From positions 35,775 through 99,774 of the forward strand of contig DSEQ01000004.1 in NCBI GenBank assembly GCA_011056555.1: a DNA stretch of 64,000 bases, in the 5' to 3' direction. A program made the translations under genes and the position numbers. Source of the DNA: Candidatus Zixiibacteriota bacterium (GTDB taxonomy: Bacteria > Zixibacteria > MSB-5A5 > JAABVY01). Under the pieces are notes generated by a model. The model was not told where the DNA came from, searched no databases, and saw only the letters and a program-made list of their open reading frames with translations. The first letter of the stretch is position 1. Every line of letters begins with the position of its first letter. Shown here piece by piece: positions 52,393 through 61,955 of the stretch.

Positions 52393-53319
52393 TTACTTCT
52401 GACTATACTTACTCGCATCGAAATCGACTGTAAACGATACCCAGGCCGGAACTTCCCTGCCTTTTTCGTCGACTCCCGGCTTAAACAAAGATTTCTTGGC
52501 CGCATCCACAGCAGCGTTATCAAACGGTGTGTAAAGTGCTTTTTCGATGATTTCGGCCCGCACCACAGTACCATCGCGATCTACCAGGACCATCAGCTTG
52601 ACTGTATCAGATCTCTTCATTCTCAGGAGGTGAGGCGGATATTCAGCGACGGCCTTGTATATAATTTCGGGTTCCGTTTTCGGCAGGGGGAATTTCAAGT
52701 CGAATGGATTGTAACCCAGCTTCTCAAACTCATCTTCCTGCGAAAACTCATTTAGAAGGGACTTGGGAAAGTTATCGTGCGGAGTGTAGGAGAAAAACAG
52801 GAACATCACCTCTTCACTCTCGGAGCTCTCACGGAATGCGTAGACTACCGTGGGATTTACTCGCAATTCCACCGTGAAAGGAAATATCTCCTCGCCGTCT
52901 CGATATATGAAATTGTCCACCCGGCTGAGCTGCCGTCCGAGAAGCAGATGGCCCCGGAAATCAAATTGCCAGCCATCATCATTATTCATGGTATTCTTTG
53001 AAAAGAGAAACATTATCGAATCATTGACCTTCTTCTCGATTCGGTACGATCCCAGACGAGATATCTTATCGATATTAAAATCACGGTTCAACAACTTCTC
53101 CGCATCAGGCGCAAAATATACATTTCTGGGATAATCAATCATCCACATATCAGGATAAACTGGAGGTAGTGCTTCACCCTCCTTCAGATAACCGGAATAA
53201 AGCTCGGCAGCCACTTTACAGCGGTATTTATACTTAGCCTGTCCACAGGCATCGGAAGAGAATCCAATCAAGATTGAAACCAGTACGATAGAGACCAGTA
53301 TCTGTGTTGCTTTCCTCAT
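52393..53319 (-). CDS. Secreted protein with TonB C-terminal domain
   Basis: A 308-residue protein with an N-terminal signal sequence (about 1-26, IGFSSDACGQA) instead of the usual TonB anchor plus Pro-rich linker. The last 85 residues form a TonB-type domain: VAEYPPHLLRMKRSDTVKLM, LVDRDGTVVRAEIIE, TPFDNAAVDAAKKSLFKPG, VPAWVSFTVDF. The central region (about 30-215) is unrecognised. Energy transfer to outer-membrane receptors is unlikely without a membrane anchor; a periplasmic binding or scaffolding role is an inference. AGAGG precedes ATG 53319. First gene of the long leftward operon. Confidence 0.8.
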   Translation of the reverse strand: MRKATQILVSIVLVSILIGFSSDACGQAKYKYRCKVAAELYSGYLKEGEALPPVYPDMWMIDYPRNVYFAPDAEKLLNRDFNIDKISRLGSYRIEKKVNDSIMFLFSKNTMNNDDGWQFDFRGHLLLGRQLSRVDNFIYRDGEEIFPFTVELRVNPTVVYAFRESSESEEVMFLFFSYTPHDNFPKSLLNEFSQEDEFEKLGYNPFDLKFPLPKTEPEIIYKAVAEYPPHLLRMKRSDTVKLMVLVDRDGTVVRAEIIEKALYTPFDNAAVDAAKKSLFKPGVDEKGREVPAWVSFTVDFDASKYSQK

Positions 53320-53403
53320 TATAGAACTACCTCTCTTTATGATTTGAACCATATCAATATATCATTTTTTACCATTTCATCAAGGAAGGGATCGCCATAA
53401 AAA

Positions 53404-53431
53404 TAAAAAACCCATCCGGATGGACGGGTTT
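53404..53431 (-). terminator. Rho-independent terminator of the M6 protease gene
   Basis: AAAACCC (53406-53412) and GGGTTTT (53425-53431) form the stem with a GTCCATCCGGAT-like interior; on the minus strand further T residues follow. It lies 21 bp past the M6 protease stop. Confidence 0.7.
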
Positions 53432-53451
53432 TCTATAAATTCAGGTCAAAA

Positions 53452-56211
53452 TTATTTCAAAAGTACCATTTTCCTGGTTTCGGTCAGATTATCCGCCTGC
53501 AGCCTGTAGAAATATATTCCGGTTGCTACCGGATTACCGCTATCATCCCTGCTGTCCCACACGACCTCATAAAATCCCGCATCCTGAGGTTCATTTACAA
53601 GAGTTCTAACCTCCTGTCCGAGAATATTATAGACTTTCAACGTCACATTATCCGTACTGCGGTCAAGCTGATAAGATATCCGCGTTTGGGGGTTAAACGG
53701 GTTGGGATAGTTCTGGTCCAGAGCAAATTGACGGGGGACCTGGTCGCTAATCTCCTGTTCATCCTCCACGTCAGTAGAAATGCCGTTTTCCAGAAAATCC
53801 AGCACCTTCTGCATGGCCTGCAGCCTGGTACTGACCACAGGGCTGATACTGGTCAGGCCTTCAAGTCCGAATGCCCAGAAGACCAGTTTGTAGTTGCCGA
53901 TATACTCCAGACCGGCCACTCCCTGAACCTCACCACCATAAACATAAAATAGATTGGCCGAGGCTTCAGGATCGATGTCCTTCAGCAGATCTCGCGAGTC
54001 CTGATTCGAAGCGCCATCAAAAGACAATAGCAGTCTGAGGCTGTCGGAGCCGATATAGCTTCCGTCAATTCCATAAAGCCAGGCATACCTGTTTTGACTG
54101 GAATCATAATCGCATTTCAGGTAATCCCTGAGGAAAAGAGAATCGGGACCGGATGCCAGGCCCTCGGCAATATTCTGTCCTGTCAAGAACAGGCGCCCTC
54201 CCCCATCCAGGTATGATTCCAGGAAATCGACATCGGAGGAAGACAGAGAGTCAAAACTTGAAAACCAGACTATATTTTCAAAATTCAGATATTCCGATCC
54301 CGGCGTTCCCATAGTATCGCGGCAATAATAGACATAGGGTAACTTAAGGCTGTCAAATATATCAGTATAATAGGTTTCATACTCTTCAAAATGAAGGTTA
54401 TCATTATCGACCAGCAGGATCTTCGGCGTCCCCAGATTTAATCGCTGAACCACGATCAGGGAATCGGAATTTGACGGGTCCTTAACCTTGAAAGTCAGGT
54501 TGCTAATTGTGCTCTCCAGACCCTCAGGAATGGAAAATTCAATTGGACTGGCTATATTGTCAACCATGCCATTACCGGGTAAATCTCCCAGTAAGATCGA
54601 ATCCTGCTGTATTTCGATCAGCTCATTATCGATATCAATATACAGATGCACATCCTGAGCATCAGCGCGATAATTCGTTACTATCACTGAAAGCCCGTGG
54701 GTCTCGCCCGGCTCGGTATATTGATCCCCATCGCCGTTAATTTCGTTCAGAAAATAATCGATGAGCTCATATCTGGGACGGGTATAATTAACATCAAGAT
54801 TGGCATACATCAGGCTGTCGGAATCAGAGATGCCCCAGACTGCAGCGTATGTCGTATCCGGCAAACCATTCGTGTCAGGATAGACCGGATATGGATTTGT
54901 AAAGCTGGCAGGAATTGTAACCTCGGAGAATTCCCTTTTCCCCAGCCCTCCGGGATAAGAATCGTTGGGGTCGCCTCCATAATGAGACTCAGCTTCAAGC
55001 TGAAAGAGGCCATCAGCCTGTTCCAGTCCCACCAGATAGTTATATTCATTCCTGTTGCTCCCCTGGGTTTCATCAACATGCCAGATCAGGAGGCCCTCGC
55101 CGGGGAGTTGTGAATCGAAGCCTTTCCTCTGGCGATTCTCTATCAAAAAATATTCCGGGTTTGTGCTGTCGCCGTCAGTCCAGAGTCTGGCGGCATAACC
55201 GGAGGTTATTATTTCTGGAAAGGGGTGATCTATTATGCTCTCAGAGATAACGTCAGGGACTATCCATCCCATTTCTTTTTTGCACCAAGCGTCCAGATGC
55301 GCCGGGGTCTTGCTGTCGCCGTTATAGCTGCCGGACGCCATCAGGCTCCATGCGCCCACACCGCTGGAACTGTAATCGGTGTCGTATAAATCCGGAAGTC
55401 CCAGGGTATGCCCGAACTCGTGGCAGAAGACGCCGATATTGATACGCTCATATGTAGGCTGATAATAACCGGCACTCTCCTCGGGATTCATATTATATTC
55501 AAACAAATATGTGCCATCGTCGGAAGTAAAAGTCGAATCAAGATTCCACTTATGTGAATGAATCATGGTCACATCAAGAGTCTCCTCATAGCCGGGACCG
55601 GCGTGGACAATAATCAGCGCATCGACATAATTGTCGCCGTCGTTATCATATTGTGAAAAATCTATTTCACTGTCAGTCAATTCCAGCGCATGTCTGACCA
55701 TCCCCTGTGCGTTCTGCGGATAAGTGCCAAAGCCGCGGTTGCTGTCGACATAATAGTCATAAGTACTGTCCATCAGATACCAGCCGTAAACATCGGCAAC
55801 GAATACAAATTGATCATAGGAGTTTTCTTTATAAAAGGAGCGCATACTCCCGGATTTCCATGCACCTTCGTAGTTGAAAAGAGTGTCGAAATACTCAGGA
55901 GTCGCATCAACACCCACAGGACCATAAGCACGATTATCCCAGAATTCAAGGAGCAAAACGACCGCCCTCATCGTATCGGGTCCGGCGCTTTGCGAGATAT
56001 CTGATCGCCGAAATTTATCGGTCGAGGGGGCATTCAGGCCCTTCTGACGGAGTTCCAGCATGGACTCTCTATACTCTTCGAATTTGCCTTCCTGTTTCAG
56101 TTTTTCGACCAAATCCGGCCGCAAAGGTCTTGAAAATGAGTCGATTGTCGTTAAAAGGAAGATTCCCAATGTAATTGTCAGTATGAGTCTGTGGCAGCTA
56201 ATTTTCATCAT
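53452..56211 (-). CDS. Secreted M6-family metalloprotease with T9SS sorting domain
   Basis: A 919-residue secreted zinc protease of the immune-inhibitor-A type. The signal peptide covers about 1-28. The catalytic domain (about 75-400) holds the zinc motif FCHEFGHTLGLPDLYD with His264, Glu265 and His268. Next come Ig-like parts and a glutamine-amidotransferase-like domain (ILLVDNDNLHFEEYETYYTD, then FLESYLDGGGRLFLTGQN). The last 85 residues are a FlgD-like sorting domain with NYPNPFNPQTRIS and ending RKMVLLK. AGGAAGGAC precedes two ATGs at 56211/56208. It likely degrades extracellular protein. Confidence 0.92.
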   Translation of the reverse strand: MMKISCHRLILTITLGIFLLTTIDSFSRPLRPDLVEKLKQEGKFEEYRESMLELRQKGLNAPSTDKFRRSDISQSAGPDTMRAVVLLLEFWDNRAYGPVGVDATPEYFDTLFNYEGAWKSGSMRSFYKENSYDQFVFVADVYGWYLMDSTYDYYVDSNRGFGTYPQNAQGMVRHALELTDSEIDFSQYDNDGDNYVDALIIVHAGPGYEETLDVTMIHSHKWNLDSTFTSDDGTYLFEYNMNPEESAGYYQPTYERINIGVFCHEFGHTLGLPDLYDTDYSSSGVGAWSLMASGSYNGDSKTPAHLDAWCKKEMGWIVPDVISESIIDHPFPEIITSGYAARLWTDGDSTNPEYFLIENRQRKGFDSQLPGEGLLIWHVDETQGSNRNEYNYLVGLEQADGLFQLEAESHYGGDPNDSYPGGLGKREFSEVTIPASFTNPYPVYPDTNGLPDTTYAAVWGISDSDSLMYANLDVNYTRPRYELIDYFLNEINGDGDQYTEPGETHGLSVIVTNYRADAQDVHLYIDIDNELIEIQQDSILLGDLPGNGMVDNIASPIEFSIPEGLESTISNLTFKVKDPSNSDSLIVVQRLNLGTPKILLVDNDNLHFEEYETYYTDIFDSLKLPYVYYCRDTMGTPGSEYLNFENIVWFSSFDSLSSSDVDFLESYLDGGGRLFLTGQNIAEGLASGPDSLFLRDYLKCDYDSSQNRYAWLYGIDGSYIGSDSLRLLLSFDGASNQDSRDLLKDIDPEASANLFYVYGGEVQGVAGLEYIGNYKLVFWAFGLEGLTSISPVVSTRLQAMQKVLDFLENGISTDVEDEQEISDQVPRQFALDQNYPNPFNPQTRISYQLDRSTDNVTLKVYNILGQEVRTLVNEPQDAGFYEVVWDSRDDSGNPVATGIYFYRLQADNLTETRKMVLLK

Positions 56212-56315
56212 TCTTGTCCTTCCTGAGGTTACCATATTCCATTGTCTATCAAACAAAAGGACAGGAAATTAGTTTCCTTTTTGCAATATAAATATTTTAT
56301 GCTTCGAAGTAAAGG

Positions 56316-59294
56316 CTATTTGAGGATCATCAGCTTTTTCGTAGTATATTTGCTGCCGTTGTAGGTCATCCTGTAAAAGTAAGTACCTGAGGCCAGCTCA
56401 TCGCCGGTCTTATCTCTGCCATCCCAGGTTATCGATACATTTCCAGCCGGATACTCACCGCAGGCCGGTTCCGCAACTTTCCGGCCGAGGATATTGAATA
56501 TATCGAGCTGGACATGCCCCGGTGAAGCGAGATTGAAGCTGATAGTGGTGGACATATTGAATGGGTTGGGGTAATTCTGATTAAGTGTGAAATTGACCGG
56601 CAGAACCGAGCCATCGACAATATCATCAGCGCCGGTGGAGATATTATAGTAATTATACGCCTTGAGAAATCCATATTCCAGATCGGAAAGCGACTGGCCG
56701 ACCACGACTGCGATTCCGATTTTGATGCTGTCGCCGCTGCCATTATAGGTTTCCCTGGCCGAGATTATGCTGAAATAATCAGTCCACTTCTCTACACCGC
56801 CATTAATCTCTCCCGAGGTAAGATGCTGGTACTTGCTTGATTCGCTGAGAAGTGATTTTCCGCCTGGAATATTGGGCAGAATTTTATACCCATAAACAGG
56901 CTTGTTGAGGAAGCGCAGGCCGACATAAAGATCATCATCCTGGTTATAGAAATAACAGAAATCACCGCTAACATCGAAGGCTGATTGTTCGACACCGCCT
57001 CCGCCATCAGCCAGGTCCCAATCCATCAAGAATCCGAGATAATAAAGATCTCCGTTGAGGCCATTTTCGGGCAAAATGGAATATTCGATAATTACGCAAT
57101 TTTCAAGTTCGGGATCGTCGAATATAGATGTACGCTGCCTGATGGAAACTCCCAGCGGTTCGGTCGCCAGCGAGTCGCTGTAATATCCGAAAAGATCGGC
57201 CGCACCAAAAGAACCGGGATTCTGGAAAACGGCTTCCATTTCCCGGCTGGCCAGAAAATCATTGTCGGAGATAAATTCGGTCTCCGAGCGGGATGCATCT
57301 GAAACCCGGGCATCATTCCCGGTGGCAATCATCAGCGAGAATTCGGGAAGTATATCGAACTCACTTTCAACGGGGCTGAAACCTATCACGCCGGCAGGCG
57401 ATGGTGAATTTTCGCCGTGTCCGATTCCTCCGAAATTATCGACGGTAAGCTTGAAACTGCCGTTGGACAAAGTATGGAATACAGCATTCTGGCTCTGGCC
57501 GACTACAATCTCGATGCGTCCGGCATTGATAACCTCGCCATTGACATCGTAAAAATCGATATCCACGGGCATTCTACCGCCGGGCCTGACCTGCTCGGAA
57601 AGCTGAATTACGAACGGACTGAAGCTGTTGTTCCCTTCCTGGTCCGATTCCAGATAACCGAAATAGGCAGAATCTGTGAGCACCCGGGCATATTCATCGG
57701 CGATAAAAATTCTGGCCCAGAGACTATTGATTGAGGCATACTGGCTGATAACATTAAGCGTCAGGTCGACGATTTCGCTTGACTCAAAAATATCATCATT
57801 CCCGTCGCCAGCCACGAAACTCGAAATCTGGATGTGAGGCGAATCGGGAGGAGGAATCAATGCCAGGGCTGCCTCGAGATCTATCAAACCGTTGCCATAG
57901 GAATTATCGGCTCCCCTGGCACCGAGGTCGACTGCGGACTGAAAAATAGCCTGTTTGATCTGTTCGGAGGTAGCCTCGGGATTATATTCACGCAATAGCG
58001 CTACAGCGCCGGCCACAATCGGCGCGGCCATCGAGGTACCGCTGATAGTCCTGTAAGTTCCGCCTTTGTAGGATGAACGGATACTGACCCCCGGGGCCAC
58101 AACTTCCGGTTTGGTCCTGGAATTGTCGCAGCTTGAGGGTCCCCTGCTGGAGAACGCCGCTACTACGAAGTTCGGATCGGTTTGGTCAATAGCTCCAACG
58201 GAGAAGGCATTCAAAGGTCCGCTGGCCCTGTCGGCCGGGACGCGCAGGGACATTGAATCCGGACCCTCGTTACCGGCCGCAAAAACACATACTATCCCCA
58301 GACTTTCAAGATTGTCGATCGCCGACCAGAAAGTATTGTCACAGGGGGGGAAAATACTCTGGGGGATCCCCCATGAATGGCAGATTACATCCGGAACATC
58401 GCTGATAGTGTTGGGATCACCATCCGGATCGGCTGCCCATTCAAAAGCGGCCAGGATATCCGAGATGGTCTGCGAAAGGCCTGAGCCCCGATCGATAACG
58501 CCGGCCGAGATCCACTCGGCATTGAAAGCTATACCTATTGTATCGCTCCCATCCAGGCCGACCATAATCCCCATAGTGTGGGTCCCATGGCCATTGTCGT
58601 CAAATGGGAACGTACTGCCATAGGGGTCGAACCAGGCTGAGGAATAACCGTCAACCGAGTTACCCCGCCAGGCAGAGTTGAGCGCCGGATGAGAGCCCTC
58701 CACTCCGGTATCGAAACTGCCGACAATTCTGCCCTTGCCGGTCAATCCACGTCTCCAGAGCTTATCGGCTCCGATTGAGTAAAGATGTTCGGAGGCGCCC
58801 TCCGAAAATTCCGAGGACATCGAAATCGAGACTGGATCGATCAGCGCCAGAGTCGTATCCGGAGCCACAAATTCTACACCCTCAAGACCAGCCAGTCTGT
58901 CAAGTTCAGCGACCGGAACATCAATCAGGGCTGCAGATGTTATCCAGAAGGTCCGGATGACATCGGCCGGCAGATCTGAATCTCTGAGTCTACCTTCGAA
59001 TCTATTTATATTGGCATTTGAGCGCGATTTTAGTTCGGTGAAGAGCTCTTTATGAAGCTGGCTGCGGCTATGGTTATAATTAGAAGAGGATTTGGACAAA
59101 ATCGAAACCCCATCATCCTCAAGAAACACCAGCACCTGTATTCTTGCGTCATTCATGGCGGGAGAAATACCATGCAGGGAGCTGGAAAGCTCCCCGCATT
59201 GGATTTCCCTGGTCGGAGCAAAAAGGAGAATTAATGGTAAAAGAGCTAAAAGAAATTTTATTTTTGTGATCTCTGTGCTGTGCTTGGAATTCAT
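56316..59294 (-). CDS. Secreted subtilisin-family protease with T9SS sorting domain
   Basis: A 992-residue family S8 protease. Signal peptide at about 1-33, then an inhibitor-type propeptide (about 50-150) and a catalytic domain with Asp195 (SFDTGVEG), His236 (DNGHGTHTMG), Asn342 (FAAGNEGP) and Ser421 (SGTSMAAP). The pattern resembles bacillopeptidase F. Beta-sandwich regions follow, and the last 85 residues are a FlgD-like sorting domain with NYPNPFNMSTTIS and ending KKLMILK. AAAGGAG lies just before ATG 59294, so the longer open frame (to 59360) is not used. It is 105 bp upstream of the M6 protease gene on the same strand and may be cotranscribed. Confidence 0.92.
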   Translation of the reverse strand: MNSKHSTEITKIKFLLALLPLILLFAPTREIQCGELSSSLHGISPAMNDARIQVLVFLEDDGVSILSKSSSNYNHSRSQLHKELFTELKSRSNANINRFEGRLRDSDLPADVIRTFWITSAALIDVPVAELDRLAGLEGVEFVAPDTTLALIDPVSISMSSEFSEGASEHLYSIGADKLWRRGLTGKGRIVGSFDTGVEGSHPALNSAWRGNSVDGYSSAWFDPYGSTFPFDDNGHGTHTMGIMVGLDGSDTIGIAFNAEWISAGVIDRGSGLSQTISDILAAFEWAADPDGDPNTISDVPDVICHSWGIPQSIFPPCDNTFWSAIDNLESLGIVCVFAAGNEGPDSMSLRVPADRASGPLNAFSVGAIDQTDPNFVVAAFSSRGPSSCDNSRTKPEVVAPGVSIRSSYKGGTYRTISGTSMAAPIVAGAVALLREYNPEATSEQIKQAIFQSAVDLGARGADNSYGNGLIDLEAALALIPPPDSPHIQISSFVAGDGNDDIFESSEIVDLTLNVISQYASINSLWARIFIADEYARVLTDSAYFGYLESDQEGNNSFSPFVIQLSEQVRPGGRMPVDIDFYDVNGEVINAGRIEIVVGQSQNAVFHTLSNGSFKLTVDNFGGIGHGENSPSPAGVIGFSPVESEFDILPEFSLMIATGNDARVSDASRSETEFISDNDFLASREMEAVFQNPGSFGAADLFGYYSDSLATEPLGVSIRQRTSIFDDPELENCVIIEYSILPENGLNGDLYYLGFLMDWDLADGGGGVEQSAFDVSGDFCYFYNQDDDLYVGLRFLNKPVYGYKILPNIPGGKSLLSESSKYQHLTSGEINGGVEKWTDYFSIISARETYNGSGDSIKIGIAVVVGQSLSDLEYGFLKAYNYYNISTGADDIVDGSVLPVNFTLNQNYPNPFNMSTTISFNLASPGHVQLDIFNILGRKVAEPACGEYPAGNVSITWDGRDKTGDELASGTYFYRMTYNGSKYTTKKLMILK

Positions 59295-59594
59295 TGCATT
59301 CTCCTTTAAACGCTCCATGCCTAATCGAGCAAAAGCGATGCCGCAGATGAACCCTGGCAATATCCATGGAAATCATATCCAATTCATCTATTCTGCCGGT
59401 ACAATTACGGATATAAGTTATATGATGTCAAGAGCTTAAATCCGGCACATTAAAGAGCTCAGTTATTCGCAGGCAAAAATGTTTTATATTTGACGATATG
59501 AAAGCGATTTCACATCCCCTCTTTGCATGCATACCTTTGCAATATCTGTGAAAATACTTGTTCAAGATATTTAAATAGCTTAAAATATTATTTG
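59295..59594. other. 300-bp divergent intergenic region
   Basis: Lies between the leftward subtilase gene and the rightward glycosyltransferase gene and must hold both promoters. On the minus strand a perfect TTGACA (59426-59431) is followed only by weak -10 candidates. On the + strand TTGACG (59490-59495) has no convincing -10. Nothing else recognisable. Confidence 0.5.
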
Positions 59595-61916
59595 ATGGAT
59601 ACAAAACAGATCTCGGCTCGGCAGGAACTCTATTTTCTGCTTGCAGTTACGGCGATTCATATTCTTTTCAGGGTCGTCTACATCTGGCAGTATCAGGGTT
59701 CCGAATATTGGGGTCATTTAACTGTTGACGCCCGCTTTCATTACCTCTGGGCCCAGGCGATTGCTTCAGGCGATTTCTGGGGCAGCCAGGTATTCTTCCG
59801 GGCCCCTTTTTACGCTTATTTTCTTGCCCTGCTGCAGCTTATATTTTCGGACTCGATACTGGGGATCGTGATCGCCCAGAACATCATAGGAATTATTTCC
59901 TTCCTCCTGACATACAAGCTCTGTAAAGAGATCTTTGGCGCCAGGTTCGCTCAAATAGCGGCCATCCTCTATATATTTACCTTCAACTTCTATTTCTTCG
60001 AATCTGAGCTGCTGCTGGATTTTTTGCTGTTATTTTTCCTGCCCCTGTTCTTCTTGACAATTATGCGCGCCGAAAAATCACACGGCCTCTTATTCTGGCT
60101 GCTGGCGGGCGTGATCCTGGGGCTGGCAACCGCCACCCGTCCCACAGTTTTGATACTGGCGGTAATAGTACCCCTGTTTTTTTTGCGACCCTCCTCAAAA
60201 TTGTTCAACTTTAAAAGCTGGATCAAAAGAAGCGCGCTTTTCCTTGCGGGGCTGATCATAATTCTCCTGCCGATTGCAATACGAAACCAGGTTGTCGGAG
60301 GACAGTTTACCGCCCTTCCGACCCAGGGCGGAATAAACTTCTATATCGGGAATAATCAGCAGGCTGATGGATGGTCGGCGGCTATGCCGGATTCACTGGG
60401 TGGAGCCTTCTGGCAATATGCCGAGTGCAAGCAAATAGCGGAGCGGGAAACCGGCCGGGAGCTGAACCCATCCGAGGTCTCAAGATTCTGGTACAGAAAG
60501 GGACTTGAAGAGATGGCCGATAAACCCGGAAGGGCTTTGCAGCTTTATCTAAAGAAAATCACATTGCTATTCACAAATGATAATATCTCGAATAATCGAA
60601 ATATTCCCCAATTCAAGAATTCGATTTCGGTCTCGGCGATTTTGCAGATCTCCTGGTGGCTTCTGTTCCCCTTCGGGCTGGTGGGTATGATCGCCGGGCT
60701 CAAACGCAACTATAAGGCCAGATTGATGGCTCTGTTTATCTTATTCTATTCCCTTGCAGTACTGCTGTTTTTCGTCACCTCACGCTTCCGGCTGCCGCTT
60801 TTGCCTTTCTGGATAATGTTCGCTTCCTATGGAATTTATTATATGCTCTGGCTGATCTCAGAGAAAAAATTCAACAATACCATTCTTTATTCGATTCTGA
60901 TTATTGCCGCTGCCGCCTTCAGCCTGATCAATTTTCATAAGACCGATTTGTCTAATCCTTTGCAGGAAAAATATATCCGCGGCAATCGACAATTGGAAGA
61001 GGGGAATCTCGAAAGGGCGCGCCAGATATATCGGGAGCTGTTAAGCTCAAATCCGCAATATCCGCAGGCCAATATGAACCTGGCGGCATCTTTTGTAAGA
61101 TCGGGACAACTTGATTCGGCCGAGTATTATTATGAGCGGGAACTTGATGTAAATCCGAATTCGGCCCGTTCGCTCTCCAGCCTGGCCGAAATCCACAGAT
61201 TAAAGGGAAATTACCGGACGGCATATGACTACGCCGAAAGAGCCCTGGATTTGAAGCCGTTTTATACCGAGGTAATGATCAACTACGTCAAGGCTGCCCG
61301 TACGGCGGCGAGGCTCGACACCGCTCTTGAAAGAATCAATGCGATTGAAAAGGAATACAAAGAGAACCCCTACTATTACTTCTACCGCGGCGTATTGAAG
61401 ATTGACCTGTCGGCAGTGAATCTTGATCTTCTATCAGGAGCGGAGGCGGATTTCTCGAAATCCCTGGAATTGTTCGAGAAAATCAGCCAGCCTTCATATG
61501 ACCGTGACCCCGCGCTTCATACTCTGCTTTTTTCGGTCGAGAAGAAGGAGGAGATGATGGCGCTGGCATGGGCAAATACCGGCGTGATCAACCTGAATAA
61601 ATCAGAGAATTCCCGGGCGCTTGAAGCATTTGAGGCCGCCCTGTCTTTCGACAGCACACTGGATCAGGCCCGACGGGGACTTCTGGAAGCACTAATGAGA
61701 ATAGGTCATTATAAACGGGCGCTGGAGCTCTCCGATCAGATTATTCCGCAATCAGCCGGAATCGAGAAGCGCACATTCATGCTTTATAAAGCCCAGGCTC
61801 TTTATAATCTGGGAAGGAATGCTGAAGCTGTCGAGACCCTGGAAGAGATTCTGACCCTTTACCCGGAATTTGAAACCGCACGCAGAATACTCGAGGCAAT
61901 AAAAAAGGGAGGATGA
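59595..61916 (+). CDS. Membrane glycosyltransferase (GT39/ArnT-like) with TPR repeats
   Basis: A 773-residue inner-membrane protein. The N-terminal 440 residues contain about 11 hydrophobic helices, with an Asp in the first large loop (LTVDARFHYLWAQAIASGDF, about 46-65) as in GT39/PMT-type enzymes that use lipid-linked sugars. From about 460 the protein has several TPR repeats (for example AEYYYERELDVNPNSARSLS and ALEAFEAALSFDSTLDQARR), which should bind a protein partner. Glycosylation of proteins or lipids on the outer face of the inner membrane is likely. ATG 59595 has no clear ribosome site. The stop lies inside the convergent terminator. Confidence 0.83.
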   Translation: MDTKQISARQELYFLLAVTAIHILFRVVYIWQYQGSEYWGHLTVDARFHYLWAQAIASGDFWGSQVFFRAPFYAYFLALLQLIFSDSILGIVIAQNIIGIISFLLTYKLCKEIFGARFAQIAAILYIFTFNFYFFESELLLDFLLLFFLPLFFLTIMRAEKSHGLLFWLLAGVILGLATATRPTVLILAVIVPLFFLRPSSKLFNFKSWIKRSALFLAGLIIILLPIAIRNQVVGGQFTALPTQGGINFYIGNNQQADGWSAAMPDSLGGAFWQYAECKQIAERETGRELNPSEVSRFWYRKGLEEMADKPGRALQLYLKKITLLFTNDNISNNRNIPQFKNSISVSAILQISWWLLFPFGLVGMIAGLKRNYKARLMALFILFYSLAVLLFFVTSRFRLPLLPFWIMFASYGIYYMLWLISEKKFNNTILYSILIIAAAAFSLINFHKTDLSNPLQEKYIRGNRQLEEGNLERARQIYRELLSSNPQYPQANMNLAASFVRSGQLDSAEYYYERELDVNPNSARSLSSLAEIHRLKGNYRTAYDYAERALDLKPFYTEVMINYVKAARTAARLDTALERINAIEKEYKENPYYYFYRGVLKIDLSAVNLDLLSGAEADFSKSLELFEKISQPSYDRDPALHTLLFSVEKKEEMMALAWANTGVINLNKSENSRALEAFEAALSFDSTLDQARRGLLEALMRIGHYKRALELSDQIIPQSAGIEKRTFMLYKAQALYNLGRNAEAVETLEEILTLYPEFETARRILEAIKKGG

Positions 61917-61930
61917 TCTCTCATCCTCCC
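61901..61930 (-). terminator. Rho-independent terminator overlapping the glycosyltransferase stop
   Basis: Perfect 10-bp stem GGGAGGATGA/TCATCCTCCC with a 4-nt loop; on the minus strand TTTTTT follows (61906-61901). It serves the lipoprotein gene ending at 61956 but is partly made of the last Lys-Lys-Gly-Gly-stop codons of the convergent gene. Confidence 0.8.
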
Positions 61931-61955
61931 GCAGAGTTCTTCTTGAAGTTGATTA

